This document shows positions 54,270 to 62,398 of a DNA stretch of 64,000 bases, in pieces (position 1 is the stretch's first letter; each line of letters begins with the position of its first letter). The notes beneath the pieces were generated by a model that was not told the DNA's origin, ran no database searches, and saw only the letters and a list, made by a program, of their open reading frames with translations. The DNA is from Bacteroidota bacterium (GTDB taxonomy: Bacteria; Bacteroidota; Bacteroidia; Bacteroidales; UBA12077). The stretch spans positions 957,773 through 1,021,772 of the forward strand of contig JAHLLG010000001.1 in NCBI GenBank assembly GCA_020444275.1, written 5' to 3'. Position numbers and translations under genes: made by a program.

Positions 54270-55513
54270 GAGTTCTTTTTTTGAATAAAGTATAACGGAC
54301 TTAAAAGCATAAGAATTAGTGCCAATAGCATTAAACTAATACCAATACCATATTGATCGGCAAAAAAACCCAGTACAGGAGCCATTAAAGCGGCCAATAA
54401 ACTTTTGGCTTGTGAATTAGTAGAAAGAGCTGTGGCTAATACTTTGTCGTTAAATAAGTTGCTTACATGTTCAATTCCAATTGGGTTCCTTAAGTTTTCG
54501 ACAAGAAATATGATAAGGTACAGAACGATTGAGATCATATAAAACGTATAATGAAAGAGTAATCCACTTATAAATGCCATTGAAAAGCCAACATACATTG
54601 TAATGTTTAGCGCGTGCGCGTTCGATTTGGTTTTATCTTTAAAAGCTCCTGCTTTTCTCGAAGCTACTGCAGTTAGTAAGTATACTATAAAATATAAAAC
54701 ACCAATAAGTACTGCTGTTTTTTGTTTATCCGACAGGTAAAATAATACAGGAATTGATAATGCAAAAGTTTGAATTACAGGTTGGAGATAATCTTTAATA
54801 GCCCTGTGAAATCCACTATGTACAGACAAGTTAGATATGGCTTTTAATACCTTTATATGCTTAAAAGCAAAAACAAAATCCCGAATAATTTTTAAAAACT
54901 CCTGCTTTAAATTGGTATTCATAAGCTTTGATGTTTCTCCATTCAAAGCATTGGGATAAGATGCTATAAGCAAAAAATCGGCAAGGTAAGGTAATATGCT
55001 GTATAAAAATATAGATGAGTAATTACCCGAATAAAAAACAATGGCTGCAGCAGCTAATGAAGAAATTGCCGATCCAATTTGCGACCATGAGCGGGTATTT
55101 CCATAATAGTTAGCCCGTTGATCTTCCCACGAATTCAACCTAAGATACTCAAAAATCATGGCTTTGTGTGTTCCTGTTCTGAACGCATCACCAATAGCAT
55201 AAAAAATAATGGCAACAAGCATAAAATAAAATTCTTGCGAATAGAAAAAGATCACAAACGAAATAATGTAAAACAGAAAGGATGTCATCAGCGATCTTTT
55301 GCGTCCTAATACATCGGCAAACACTCCGGATGGAATTTCCAGAATGTTTATTAGAATTTCTCTTACCGCATAAAGAGTTCCTATTTGGAAAAAAGAGATC
55401 TCTTTTTCGAGTAAAAACAAAATTAAAAAAGGTTCAAAAAAGCGAAGGTTTTTTAAAAAACCATACATGCAGAATTTATAATACTGTATATCTTTAGTAA
55501 ACCCTGAACTCAT
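54266..55513 (-). CDS. MFS transporter
   Basis: 415 residues from the ATG at 55513, which has AGAGAG just upstream; a GTG at 55537 lies inside a terminator hairpin. About twelve helices, with motif A GVFADVLGRKRS after helix 2. Helices 1-2 have the pattern FLILFLLEKEISFFQIGTLYAV. Not related in wording to the MFSD1-like trio. It resembles small-molecule efflux MFS proteins of unknown substrate. Confidence 0.85.
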   Translation of the reverse strand: MSSGFTKDIQYYKFCMYGFLKNLRFFEPFLILFLLEKEISFFQIGTLYAVREILINILEIPSGVFADVLGRKRSLMTSFLFYIISFVIFFYSQEFYFMLVAIIFYAIGDAFRTGTHKAMIFEYLRLNSWEDQRANYYGNTRSWSQIGSAISSLAAAAIVFYSGNYSSIFLYSILPYLADFLLIASYPNALNGETSKLMNTNLKQEFLKIIRDFVFAFKHIKVLKAISNLSVHSGFHRAIKDYLQPVIQTFALSIPVLFYLSDKQKTAVLIGVLYFIVYLLTAVASRKAGAFKDKTKSNAHALNITMYVGFSMAFISGLLFHYTFYMISIVLYLIIFLVENLRNPIGIEHVSNLFNDKVLATALSTNSQAKSLLAALMAPVLGFFADQYGIGISLMLLALILMLLSPLYFIQKKNS

Positions 55514-55528
55514 CTCTCTTAAAACTAA

Positions 55529-55556
55529 AAATGGCACAAATTGTTTGTGCCATTTT
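55529..55556 (-). terminator. Terminator after the orphan sensor gene
   Basis: Stem ATGGCACAAA / TTTGTGCCAT with a 3-base loop, A-rich on one side and T-rich on the other, between two minus-strand genes. Confidence 0.8.
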
Positions 55557-55573
55557 TTTAAATTATGAATTAA

Positions 55574-56569
55574 TTATTGATGTTTTTTTAACGATCGAAT
55601 TGCAATAAAAATAGCTCCAATAAGCAGCAGTAGAAAACTTACAGCAAACAGTGCCTGACGTTTAATAATTTTTAATATCGGATCGTTTTTATTGGTTAAA
55701 TCAGTAATAATAGAAAGTGCAAAATCGGGTAATCGTGTTGAAGGGTCTTGCTCAATATACATAAATTCGGCATTTAGCTTTTGTTCTCCAACCATAAACT
55801 CTCCTTGCTGATCTGCTTTTTTTATAAAAGCATTATTTCTTAAGCTGTCTGGCACATAACGATTAATGGGTTCATCAATTAAAGAGAATTGATAATCGTC
55901 GTTACCAAACCAGTAATTTACAGATACAATATTTTCATTTTCGGCTGTAATTTGTTTCAGTCGATTAATAAACATTTCCATTATTTTATTGGCAACCTCG
56001 GAGTAACTGCCAATTTCAATTAAGAAGCTACCATCGGCAGATGCCTTATAAGAGTATGATTTTAAGCGTTTCGTTGATGATTCAAATTGGAAACGCTCTG
56101 CAAAAAAGGCTCGTGATTTTAAAATACGATTTAAATGATTGATTTTATCTTCGCCAAACGCAGAAAAGTCTAATCCCCAATCCGGTGTATAGGTTGTGTT
56201 AACTACAATATTATCCTGTATTATGTATAAATCATGAAAGGCAGAATCAAGGCCTAACGATTTTAATTGCTTATTTAAATTCGCCGAACGCAAATCAGCA
56301 GTGTTTTTGGATGTTAGTTTTTCTAATGCTTCTTTTTGAATATCATAAAATGATTTTTCGAATGTTTTTAATGCCGATACCTGGAATTCACTTAAACCGA
56401 TAATTTCGTTACGGATTTTTTCACGTAACTCTTTTTCGTTTTCTTTTTGTACATTAATGGTATCCTGAATGGTAATAATTGCAAGAATAACATTCATTAA
56501 AAGAACAATGGCTGTAACTTTTATAAACAATCTTCTATAGATTGATTTTCGCTTTGAACTTTTGTCCAT
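55574..56569 (-). CDS. Orphan membrane sensor protein with Cache-like domain and no output
   Basis: 331 residues with a short cytoplasmic start, a transmembrane helix at about 14-32, a periplasmic domain of some 260 residues and a second helix at about 300-322 followed by only a few residues. The periplasmic part has Cache-like features: an amphipathic helix (35-110), then DWGLDFSAFGE and a strand pattern SYSYKASADGSFLIEIGSYSE. It ends at the second helix with no HAMP, kinase or methyl-accepting domain. It could be a regulatory partner of a membrane protein such as the adjacent MFS. No family named. Confidence 0.75.
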   Translation of the reverse strand: MDKSSKRKSIYRRLFIKVTAIVLLMNVILAIITIQDTINVQKENEKELREKIRNEIIGLSEFQVSALKTFEKSFYDIQKEALEKLTSKNTADLRSANLNKQLKSLGLDSAFHDLYIIQDNIVVNTTYTPDWGLDFSAFGEDKINHLNRILKSRAFFAERFQFESSTKRLKSYSYKASADGSFLIEIGSYSEVANKIMEMFINRLKQITAENENIVSVNYWFGNDDYQFSLIDEPINRYVPDSLRNNAFIKKADQQGEFMVGEQKLNAEFMYIEQDPSTRLPDFALSIITDLTNKNDPILKIIKRQALFAVSFLLLLIGAIFIAIRSLKKHQ

Positions 56570-56724
56570 AAAACAAGAATTTAGTTAAAAAACGTTGGTT
56601 AAGTTACTAAAAAAGAAAATAGGAATAAAGAGTTCGCATATTTTTATGGTACTTTTAAACTCATAAATACAGTTTGACTTTCTAATTTAGTTAAATTTGA
56701 GGATCGAAAATAAAATATTGACTT

Positions 56725-57597
56725 ATGATGGATATTAAAAATCACAGTTTGTTTCAAGATATGGAAGTAGATTCGGTTCTTTCCAATGTATTCAGAATCT
56801 ACCTTAAAAAGTTTGTAACACTTTTCATATTTAGTTTTGTAGCAGTGTTTCTGATTCAGTTACTTTTTTATCAGTTAGGTTTTTGGGAGTTGTATAAGGT
56901 TTCATTTACCGATACTGAGAATTTCCTGAGAGTATACTCTCAACTAATGGGTAAAATTGCGATTGTTTCCGTTACGTCAATTGTGATTTATGGAATTTTA
57001 AATGCTTTTTTAGTAAACTACCTGATTAAAAGTGATCTGGATCCATCTTTATCATCGGGAGATATTTTTGGCGAGTCGATAAAAAAGCATGCAATCCATA
57101 TGATCTTTTTTCTTATTCTGAGCACATTAATGTTAGTTGCAGGAATGTTTATAGGAGTTATTGCTTTTATTATAGGGATGTTTTTTGCCTTAATTTACCT
57201 GGGAACAGTTTTAATTCCTGGCGGAACAATTATAGTTGCCGAAGATAAAAATGCAATAGAAACCATCGGGAGAACATTTCAATTGGTACATAAGGATTTT
57301 TGGTCAGTACTTGGCTCTTTAATACTGTTTATTTTGATCATGATTTTGGTTTCACTTGTTTTAACAGCCCTTATGGCTATTCCTTTTGTTATCTCCTTTA
57401 TTGATAATTGGGGAGAAGTTGACAACATAGCCGAAATGTTTAATACAAACTTTTATGATATTGGTATTTGGTCAGTAATATTAAATTCACTGGTTTCTGC
57501 AGCGACTTACCCTCTTTATGCCATAATTTCTGTGGTGTTATATTTTAAATTGATCTATAAAGAGCATAAAAATTTACCGCAGCAAAGTATTGATTAA
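56725..57597 (+). CDS. Six-helix membrane protein of unknown function
   Basis: 290 residues with about six hydrophobic helices (near 32-52, 74-98, 126-152, 154-176, 193-220 and 245-270) and conserved-looking GTVLIPGGTIIVAEDK and FQLVHKDFWSVLGSLIL. The general plan resembles glycerophosphodiester phosphodiesterase membrane domains and related DUFs, with no enzyme part. The start could be either of two adjacent ATG codons. Upstream 56570-56724 shows only AT-rich sequence. It ends in a strong terminator. Confidence 0.7.
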   Translation: MMDIKNHSLFQDMEVDSVLSNVFRIYLKKFVTLFIFSFVAVFLIQLLFYQLGFWELYKVSFTDTENFLRVYSQLMGKIAIVSVTSIVIYGILNAFLVNYLIKSDLDPSLSSGDIFGESIKKHAIHMIFFLILSTLMLVAGMFIGVIAFIIGMFFALIYLGTVLIPGGTIIVAEDKNAIETIGRTFQLVHKDFWSVLGSLILFILIMILVSLVLTALMAIPFVISFIDNWGEVDNIAEMFNTNFYDIGIWSVILNSLVSAATYPLYAIISVVLYFKLIYKEHKNLPQQSID

Positions 57598-57617
57598 AAT
57601 ACTGAAAATTAGAACAC

Positions 57618-57653
57618 AAGAGCCTATAAAATCAGAGGCTCTTTTTTTTATTT
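57618..57653 (+). terminator. Rho-independent terminator
   Basis: 8-base stem AAGAGCCT / AGGCTCTT with a 10-base loop, followed by a long T-run. It closes the six-helix membrane protein gene. Confidence 0.9.
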
Positions 57654-57699
57654 TTATTTTTTTTACCACACACGCAACCTTTTTTAATTTATTGCCATC

Positions 57700-57815
57700 T
57701 ACTTTACGTAGCATCAATTAAGACTAATTTGTTTCAATACCCTAACCTAAATAACGATACTGCGTAATGCAGTAATTTTCAAAGACGTGGCGGTGGTAAA
57801 ACACCGCTTTTTTTA
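57700..57815 (+). ncRNA. Candidate small RNA or attenuator leader before yaaA
   Basis: The 275-base gap before yaaA contains, after the preceding gene's terminator, a second unit. A weak -7-like TACTTTAC (57700-57707) is followed by about 50 unstructured bases, a small hairpin ACTGC-GTAAT-GCAGT (57759-57773) and a clear terminator hairpin GCGGTG / CACCGC with seven T (57790-57815). A terminator with no gene before it points to a short RNA of about 100 bases, or to transcription attenuation in the yaaA leader. No known family recognised. Confidence 0.35.
57790..57815 (+). terminator. Terminator hairpin upstream of yaaA
   Basis: Perfect 6-base stem GCGGTG / CACCGC with a 6-base loop and a run of seven T, 58 bases before the yaaA start and with no coding gene between it and the previous terminator. 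Confidence 0.8.
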
Positions 57816-57872
57816 TGAACATATTTTTATATATTATGTTTCTTTTTCAGAGAATTAAAATAATATAAAACT

Positions 57873-58637
57873 ATGATAGCAATCATTTCACCAGCTAAAA
57901 CACTAGATTTTGAATCCAAAGTTCAAACCAAGAAATATTCTGATCCCGATTTTTTAAATGATTCAGAAAAATTAATTCAGGAACTTCGAAAATATAAACC
58001 AAACGAAATTGCCAAACTGATGTCGGTGAATGATGAGTTGGCGAATTTAAACTTTGAAAGATTTTTACGTTGGCAAAAACCCTTTAATCTCGATAATGCA
58101 AAACAAGCTCTACTTGCATTTAAAGGACAGGTTTTTGTTGGTTTGGATGCTAAATCACTTTCAGAAAGCGAGCTTCTGTTTGCTCAGAACCATTTGCGAA
58201 TTTTATCGGGGCTTTATGGAGTATTACGACCATTAGATTTAATACAACCTTACCGTTTGGAGATGGGTACTAAACTAAAAAATCCGAAAGGTAAAAATCT
58301 ATATGAATTTTGGGGAACAAAACTTACTGAATTGATCAATAAAGAACTTGCTAAACAAAAAGAAAAAACCTTGATTAATTTAGCTTCCAACGAATATTAT
58401 AAAGCCATTAAACCAAAAACAATTCAAGGTGATATTATTACTCCGGTTTTTAAAGAGTCAAAAGGAAACGGGTATAAAGTGATTACCGTTTATGCAAAAA
58501 CGGCAAGAGGGTTAATGAGTCGTTTTATCATAAAAAACAGAATTCAACATTCGGAAGACCTTAAAGCTTTCGATATGGATGGTTATCTGTTTAATCAAGA
58601 TTTATCGACCGAAAAGGAGTGGGTTTTTACCAGATAA
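57873..58637 (+). CDS. yaaA: Peroxide stress protein YaaA (DUF328)
   Basis: 254 residues, usual length. The start IAIISPAKTLDFES and the core GLYGVLRPLDLIQPYRLEMGTKL, NLASNEYYKAI and KTARGLMSRFII are the family landmarks. In E. coli YaaA limits free iron during hydrogen peroxide stress and has a DNA-binding fold. The 273 bases downstream (58638-58910) hold no recognisable gene or strong hairpin. Confidence 0.95.
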   Translation: MIAIISPAKTLDFESKVQTKKYSDPDFLNDSEKLIQELRKYKPNEIAKLMSVNDELANLNFERFLRWQKPFNLDNAKQALLAFKGQVFVGLDAKSLSESELLFAQNHLRILSGLYGVLRPLDLIQPYRLEMGTKLKNPKGKNLYEFWGTKLTELINKELAKQKEKTLINLASNEYYKAIKPKTIQGDIITPVFKESKGNGYKVITVYAKTARGLMSRFIIKNRIQHSEDLKAFDMDGYLFNQDLSTEKEWVFTR

Positions 58638-58882
58638 AACTACAATGTAGCATTCCGATTGCATTTTTTATGGTGCGAACTGAATATTTTTAGTACATAA
58701 TTTGTTAGCACTGTCTAATTCTTACATCAGAGATTGTAAGGGGCTGGATGTGGAATCTTTAAATTTCTTATGCGCAATTCTTATGAGTACGCTTTTTTTC
58801 ATGATAAACTTGAAAGAACATAACTATTTATTTCAAATTATATATACTAAATGGATTTATAGCCAAATATGAATAACTTTTT

Positions 58883-58890
58883 TAACTTTG
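58883..58890 (+). promoter_or_regulatory. Candidate -7 element of the DUF5063 operon
   Basis: TAACTTTG matches TAnnTTTG, 20 bases before the start codon at 58911. No clear TTTG at -33. Confidence 0.45.
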
Positions 58891-58910
58891 CGCTGTTTTA
58901 ACGATTAGGT

Positions 58911-59543
58911 ATGAATGAAGATAATAATTTTGAAAAGGTTTATTCGCAAGGTGTAACAGAGTTTGTAACAGTTGTAGGTGAATATTGTTCGTTTGTGGAG
59001 AATACATTGCGGTTTACAAAACGAGATTTTCTGGATAAATCAAGAAAGATTTTATCTATGATTTATTTAAAAATATCGCTGTTACCTAAGTTCGACGCTA
59101 TCTTCGACGATGAGAACGAAAAATTTGTAACCGAGGAAGACTGGGATTTTATTCATGAATCTGTAAAGAAGAAACTGGGTTTTCACGATGAGTACCGAGA
59201 AGTTTTCGATCCGCTAACCCACGAGCAGCTTGAACAAAGCACTGCTTCTATTGCAGATAATTTAGCAGATCTTTATCAGGATTTAATGAATTTTATATCG
59301 TTATATAACATTGGCACCGAAGAAATTATGAATGATGCTTTGTGGGAGTGTCAGCTAAATTTTGAAGAGTTTTGGGGGCAAAAATTACTTAATGCACTTA
59401 AGGCTATTCATAATGTATTATACAGTGGCGATGATTTAAGCGATGAGGATGAAGAACATAATGATAACCAGGAAAACAGAATAGATACTTCTAATTGGTT
59501 TTTAACAAAACGTCAGGAAGATTTTAGAAAAGAGGAAGAATAG
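58911..59543 (+). CDS. DUF5063 family protein
   Basis: 210 residues, mostly helical and acidic. The start EFVTVVGEYCSFVENTLRFTKRDFLDKSRKILSMIYLK fits DUF5063, as far as I recall. The last 35 residues are a disordered acidic tail. No catalytic motif visible. It ends exactly where the DEDDy exonuclease gene begins (stop at 59541-59543, ATG at 59544), so the pair is translationally coupled and likely acts together. Function unknown. Confidence 0.7.
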   Translation: MNEDNNFEKVYSQGVTEFVTVVGEYCSFVENTLRFTKRDFLDKSRKILSMIYLKISLLPKFDAIFDDENEKFVTEEDWDFIHESVKKKLGFHDEYREVFDPLTHEQLEQSTASIADNLADLYQDLMNFISLYNIGTEEIMNDALWECQLNFEEFWGQKLLNALKAIHNVLYSGDDLSDEDEEHNDNQENRIDTSNWFLTKRQEDFRKEEE

Positions 59544-60116
59544 ATGTTTGTAGAAAATTTATCGAACGACGAAGTAAATGAGCTGCCTTTGTATCAATTC
59601 GATGGCGGTATTTTTGTTATTGATACATTTGAGAAACTTGATTACTATTTACCGTTATTGAAAGATCAGAAAATACTGGGTTTTGATACAGAAACCAGGC
59701 CTTCTTTTAAAAAAGGTGTTGTTAATCCGGTGTCTTTGTTACAGCTAACAACAAGTTCAGAAGCATTTCTGATTCGAATTAACCAAATTGGTTTGCCAGA
59801 AGAAGTAAAAAGCATTCTGGCTGATAAAGATGTGTTGAAAATAGGTTTAGCTATTAAAGATGATATTAAAGTTTTAAAAGATATAAATAATTTCGAACCG
59901 GAAAGTTTTCTCGATTTACAAGATTATGTGGGGAGCTTTGGAATAGAAGCTCGCAGTTTGAAAAAAATTACTGCAATTGTAATGAATAAGAGAATATCTA
60001 AATCACAACAAGTAAGTAATTGGGAAAGAGAAACTTTAACTGAAGCACAACAAGTTTATGCGGCCACCGATGCCTGGGCTTGTTTAAAAGTGTATAATAC
60101 ATTGAAAAAGGTATAA
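59544..60116 (+). CDS. 3'-5' exonuclease, DEDDy type (RNase D-like)
   Basis: 190 residues. The metal-binding acids are in GFDTET (motif I, Asp and Glu), IGLAIKDDIKVLKD (motif II, Asp) and YAATDAW (motif III, Tyr then Asp). No HRDC domain, so it is the short form found in Bacteroidota. Substrate could be structured RNA or DNA. It lies between the DUF5063 gene and rlmI in an operon (11-base gap to the latter). Confidence 0.93.
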   Translation: MFVENLSNDEVNELPLYQFDGGIFVIDTFEKLDYYLPLLKDQKILGFDTETRPSFKKGVVNPVSLLQLTTSSEAFLIRINQIGLPEEVKSILADKDVLKIGLAIKDDIKVLKDINNFEPESFLDLQDYVGSFGIEARSLKKITAIVMNKRISKSQQVSNWERETLTEAQQVYAATDAWACLKVYNTLKKV

Positions 60117-60127
60117 TAAAATAGAAT

Positions 60128-61312
60128 ATGAACTATCCGAAAGTTATTTTAAAATCAGGTAAAGATCAGTCCGTAAGACGTTATCATCCCTGGATATTTT
60201 CCGGTGCAATTAAAAAGATCATCGGACATGTAAATGAAGGCGACCTGGTTTATATAACCGATAATAAAGATGAATTTTTAGCTATCGGGCATTATCAGAT
60301 TGGTTCAATTGCTGTGCGTATCTTAACTTTTGAGCAAAAAGAGATAGATGATAGCTTCTGGAAAGAAAAAATATCAAGTGCATACAACTTACGAAAGACT
60401 TTTGGTCTTGCCGAAAATGACACCAATAACGTTTATCGATTAGTTCATGCAGAAGGTGATGGACTTCCGGGTTTAATTATAGATTATTATAATGGAACGG
60501 CTGTTCTGCAAATGCACTCTATTGGCATGTACCTGAATAGAGAACATATTGTGCAAGCCTTAAAAGATATTTATGGAAGTAAGCTCACAGCAATATATGA
60601 TAAAAGTGAATCGACTATTCCGTTTAAATCGAAGATTGAAGCTAAAAATGGATATGTTTATGGGCAATCAGGAGAACCTGTGGTTTTGGAATATGGAAAC
60701 AAGTTTAAGGTAAGCTGGGAGGAAGGGCAAAAAACAGGTTTTTTTATTGATCAACGCGAAAATAGGAAACTTTTGGCTGATTATTCAAAAAACAGGTCAG
60801 TATTAAATGTATTTGGTTACACCGGAGGCTTTTCTGTGTATGCAATGCACGGCGGTGCTAATGTTGTACATTCTGTTGATAGTTCGAAAAAAGCTATTGA
60901 TCTTACCAACGAAAATATTGCACTAAATTTCCCTGATGATAACAGACACGAAGCTTTTGCTGTTGATGCCTTTGAGTTTTTAAATGATATTGATAATAAA
61001 TATGATTTGATTATTCTGGATCCACCTGCTTTTGCTAAACATCACAATGTATTGCACAATGCATTGCAAGGGTATAAGCGCTTAAATGCAAAAGCTATTG
61101 AGAAGATAAAACCGGGAGGTATACTATTTACCTTTTCTTGTTCGCAGGTTGTTAGTAAGGAAAATTTCAGAAAGACCATTTTTACGGCTGCGGCAAATAC
61201 CGGAAGAAGTGTTCGTATTCTGCACCAGTTAAGCCAGCCAATCGATCATCCTGTAAATATTTATCATCCTGAAAGTGAATATTTAAAGGGTTTGGTTGTT
61301 TATGTTGAGTAA
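60128..61312 (+). CDS. rlmI: 23S rRNA (cytosine-1962-C5)-methyltransferase RlmI-like
   Basis: 394 residues. An N-terminal PUA domain (about 1-75, starting KVILKSGKDQSVRRYHPWIFSG) is followed by an EEHEE-like linker and a class I SAM-dependent methyltransferase: GYTGGF (SAM loop), LDPPAFAK and the catalytic Cys in FTFSCSQ. Length fits RlmI. Related enzymes (RlmK, other Rlm) share the layout, so the target base is likely rather than proven. In an operon with the exonuclease gene. Confidence 0.9.
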   Translation: MNYPKVILKSGKDQSVRRYHPWIFSGAIKKIIGHVNEGDLVYITDNKDEFLAIGHYQIGSIAVRILTFEQKEIDDSFWKEKISSAYNLRKTFGLAENDTNNVYRLVHAEGDGLPGLIIDYYNGTAVLQMHSIGMYLNREHIVQALKDIYGSKLTAIYDKSESTIPFKSKIEAKNGYVYGQSGEPVVLEYGNKFKVSWEEGQKTGFFIDQRENRKLLADYSKNRSVLNVFGYTGGFSVYAMHGGANVVHSVDSSKKAIDLTNENIALNFPDDNRHEAFAVDAFEFLNDIDNKYDLIILDPPAFAKHHNVLHNALQGYKRLNAKAIEKIKPGGILFTFSCSQVVSKENFRKTIFTAAANTGRSVRILHQLSQPIDHPVNIYHPESEYLKGLVVYVE

Positions 61313-61322
61313 CTTATATTTG
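61291..61322 (+). promoter_or_regulatory. Bacteroidota sigma-A promoter of the LVIVD-repeat protein gene
   Basis: TTTG at 61291-61294 and a perfect -7 element TATATTTG at 61315-61322, 20 bases apart. The -33 element lies in the end of rlmI. Confidence 0.65.
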
Positions 61323-61350
61323 TGTTTAATTTATTAACCAATAATACGTT

Positions 61351-62352
61351 ATGAAGAAACAGATTGCACTAACATTACTATTCGTTGTATTAGCAATTGG
61401 TGTTAAATGTCAGCATATTTATCCGGTATATAACTATTCTTCTCAAATAAAGGATTTGCAACTTTCTAATTTTGATATTGAAGATACGGTGTTATACCTG
61501 CCTTTAGGTGAGAGTGGAATGCATATTTTAAATATTAAGGATTTAAATAATATTCACGAAATTTCAGTTTTTCAGGAATATGAGAAGCGATCGAGAAAAA
61601 AAGTATATGGTGTAGCGCATTGTGTAGAGGTGATTGGCGACAAAGCCTACTTATCATATGGTCCTTTGGGATTAAAGGTTTTAGATGTAACAGACCCTAC
61701 AATGCCTTTTGTATTGGGAACGTATTACCGCTACCAGGATGTTTATTGCTCCGAAATTTATGAAAACTTTGCTCTTTTGGGTTATATTGGTATGGGACTT
61801 GAAATTGTCGATTTCAGCAATCTGGATGATATTAATATGGTATCCAGAAAAAACGAACGCGATTTTACAGTAAGAGATGTTGATATCATGCCTCCATATA
61901 TTATTATAACAGGTGGTGAAAGAGGATTAAGATCATTTAAATTCGGCGAACCTTTTACAGCATTTAAGCAAATTGAATTTCCAAAAGATTATATCACAGA
62001 AACAGATGCAAACCAGTTGGTAGTAAAAGATAAAATTGGATACCTGGCCAATGATAATGGTGGATTAACAATTTTAAACTTGGCTCTGCCATTGTATCCA
62101 TTAGAGATAAATCGTATAAAAACTAGAGGTGATGCCAAAGACCTTGTTTTAGACAGAAACTATCTGTATGTTGCAGCGGGAAAGCATATCGAAGTTTTCG
62201 ACCTCAGAGATCCGGAAAGACCGAATGAAATATTTGAACATGAAGAAAAAGGAAAAGATTTTATCAGCCTAAAAATGCATAATCACTACTTATTTGCTTT
62301 GTATCAGGAAGGAAAGAAAGATTACGGAATAATGGTTTTTCAGGTTGAATAG
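61351..62352 (+). CDS. Exported LVIVD-repeat (beta-propeller) protein
   Basis: 333 residues. A signal peptide (MKKQIALTLLFVVLAIGVKC; no proper lipobox) is followed by six or so repeats of about 45 residues with a closing G.L.I.D pattern, such as GLKVLDVTDPTMPFVLGTY and GLEIVDFSNLDDINMVS. LVIVD repeats form propellers at the cell surface or in the periplasm. Partner or ligand unknown. It has its own promoter. Confidence 0.82.
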   Translation: MKKQIALTLLFVVLAIGVKCQHIYPVYNYSSQIKDLQLSNFDIEDTVLYLPLGESGMHILNIKDLNNIHEISVFQEYEKRSRKKVYGVAHCVEVIGDKAYLSYGPLGLKVLDVTDPTMPFVLGTYYRYQDVYCSEIYENFALLGYIGMGLEIVDFSNLDDINMVSRKNERDFTVRDVDIMPPYIIITGGERGLRSFKFGEPFTAFKQIEFPKDYITETDANQLVVKDKIGYLANDNGGLTILNLALPLYPLEINRIKTRGDAKDLVLDRNYLYVAAGKHIEVFDLRDPERPNEIFEHEEKGKDFISLKMHNHYLFALYQEGKKDYGIMVFQVE

Positions 62353-62398
62353 TTTATTATTTACTCTTGGGCTTTGCCATATGCAGAATGTTAAATTT

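Noticed and set aside
55514-55537. GTG start of the MFS gene at 55537
   Set aside because: This start sits within the terminator hairpin of the upstream gene; the ATG at 55513 has a purine-rich ribosome site.
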